A DNA stretch of 22,730 bases from Bacillota bacterium. Its GTDB lineage: Bacteria; Bacillota; UBA994; UBA5500. The notes below the pieces were generated by a model, which was given only the letters and a program-made list of their open reading frames with translations, made no database searches and was not told the origin of the DNA. The stretch covers positions 1-22,730 of the forward strand of contig JAEZJZ010000095.1 in assembly GCA_023436245.1 (NCBI GenBank), written 5' to 3'. The position numbers were made by a program, and so were the translations under genes. Shown piece after piece: positions 22,493 to 22,730 of the stretch. Each line of letters begins with the position of its first letter. Positions within the stretch are counted from its first letter, which is position 1.

Positions 22493-22730
22493 CTACTTCT
22501 TCAGTTTTGGGTCGAGGGCATCGCGCAGGCCGTCGCCCAGAATGTTGATGGAAAGCACGGTGATGAGAGTCATGATGCCGGGGGGTATCCAGAGCCAGGG
22601 ATACTTGGTCAGGGCGGTGAAGTTCTGGGCCGCCTGCAACATGCTGCCCACAGGGCCATGGGGGTTTTGCCACGCGGCGCAAGAAGGGCTAGGCCGGCGG
22701 GGCGCATGCATGCGCCCCCTACGGTGGTGA
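22493..22730 (-). CDS. dppC: DppC/OppC-type peptide ABC transporter permease, 3' part only, with a repeat in the frame
   Basis: This is the C-terminal end of a binding-protein-dependent permease, truncated by the window edge. The last ~57 residues (from about QNPHGPVGSMLQAAQ) are permease-like: PWLWIPPGIMTLITVLSINILGDGLRDALDPKL contains the last membrane helix and the usual ending of DppC/OppC. Upstream of this, at 22691-22723, lies a palindromic repeat, and the frame there reads as low-similarity GRMHAPRRPSP. The frame stays open through the repeat to the window edge. Homologues normally have an SFLGLGV-like segment just before the QNPHG equivalent; it is not visible here. Either the repeat is inserted in the gene or the gene is a 3' remnant. 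Confidence 0.7.
   Translation of the reverse strand, partial: HHRRGRMHAPRRPSPSCAAWQNPHGPVGSMLQAAQNFTALTKYPWLWIPPGIMTLITVLSINILGDGLRDALDPKLKK
22691..22723. repeat. Palindromic repeat, GCATGCATGC type (copy 2), within the permease frame
   Basis: Near-identical to 21379-21411 (one mismatch in 33 nt), with a perfect palindrome at 22699-22718 followed by ctacg. Unlike the other copies, it is not in an obvious intergenic gap but within an open frame that continues into the permease end. Confidence 0.87.

Overview
The window looks like chromosomal DNA from an uncultured, probably Gram-positive-type (Bacillota-like) bacterium. The case rests on three things: a separate CpsB/CpsC/CpsD regulatory trio with a PHP-type tyrosine phosphatase, a secreted protein ending in a copper-amine-oxidase-N-like stalk domain, and strong GGAGG-type ribosome binding sites with several GTG/TTG starts. 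The assignment is tentative. The intergenic palindromic repeats recall families I associate with Chloroflexota and other GC-rich environmental genomes, so phylum level is not secure. No rRNA, tRNA, CRISPR array, integrase or intact insertion sequence was seen.

Layout: 99-1172 (-) is a DUF362 protein with two 4Fe-4S motifs. 1491-2207 (-) is an orphan protein. 2403-5060 (-) is a large secreted multidomain protein, and divergent from it is a small membrane-anchored protein (5234-5707, +). 5708-6313 holds no supportable gene. From 20236 down to 6314 every gene is on the minus strand and forms one exopolysaccharide/capsule locus. In transcription order it runs: CpsB-like phosphatase, CpsC/Wzz-like chain-length protein, CpsD-like tyrosine kinase, membrane nucleotide-sugar 4,6-dehydratase (WbpM/CapD type), phosphoglycosyl transferase, GT2 glycosyltransferase, UDP-sugar 6-dehydrogenase (WbpA type), ATP-grasp ligase, polysaccharide-deacetylase-like protein, Wzy/O-antigen-ligase-like polymerase, GNAT acyltransferase, a shortened sugar-transfer-associated ATP-grasp protein, and a MurJ/MviN-type flippase. 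Beyond it lie a small Cys-rich orphan (20718-21041), a DppD/OppD-type ATPase (21514-22479), and the 3' end of a DppC-type permease at the right edge.

How the genes fit: the dehydratase and phosphoglycosyl transferase would make and load the first sugar on undecaprenyl phosphate. The GT2 would extend it with a sugar that may be a uronic acid made by the 6-dehydrogenase. The ATP-grasp, deacetylase-like and GNAT proteins are candidate tailoring enzymes. The MurJ-like protein would flip, Wzy would polymerise, and CpsB/C/D would control chain length by tyrosine phosphorylation. The ATP-grasp start codon overlaps the dehydrogenase stop codon, which ties these two steps together.

The most distinctive DNA-level feature is a family of short structured repeats in the gaps: perfect 18-20 nt palindromes followed by CTACG, paired at three loci with a 25- or 47-nt hairpin element in a fixed order and orientation. 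They occupy the cps promoter/leader region and the gaps between cpsB, cpsC, cpsD and the dehydratase gene. One copy appears to sit inside the permease reading frame at the right edge.
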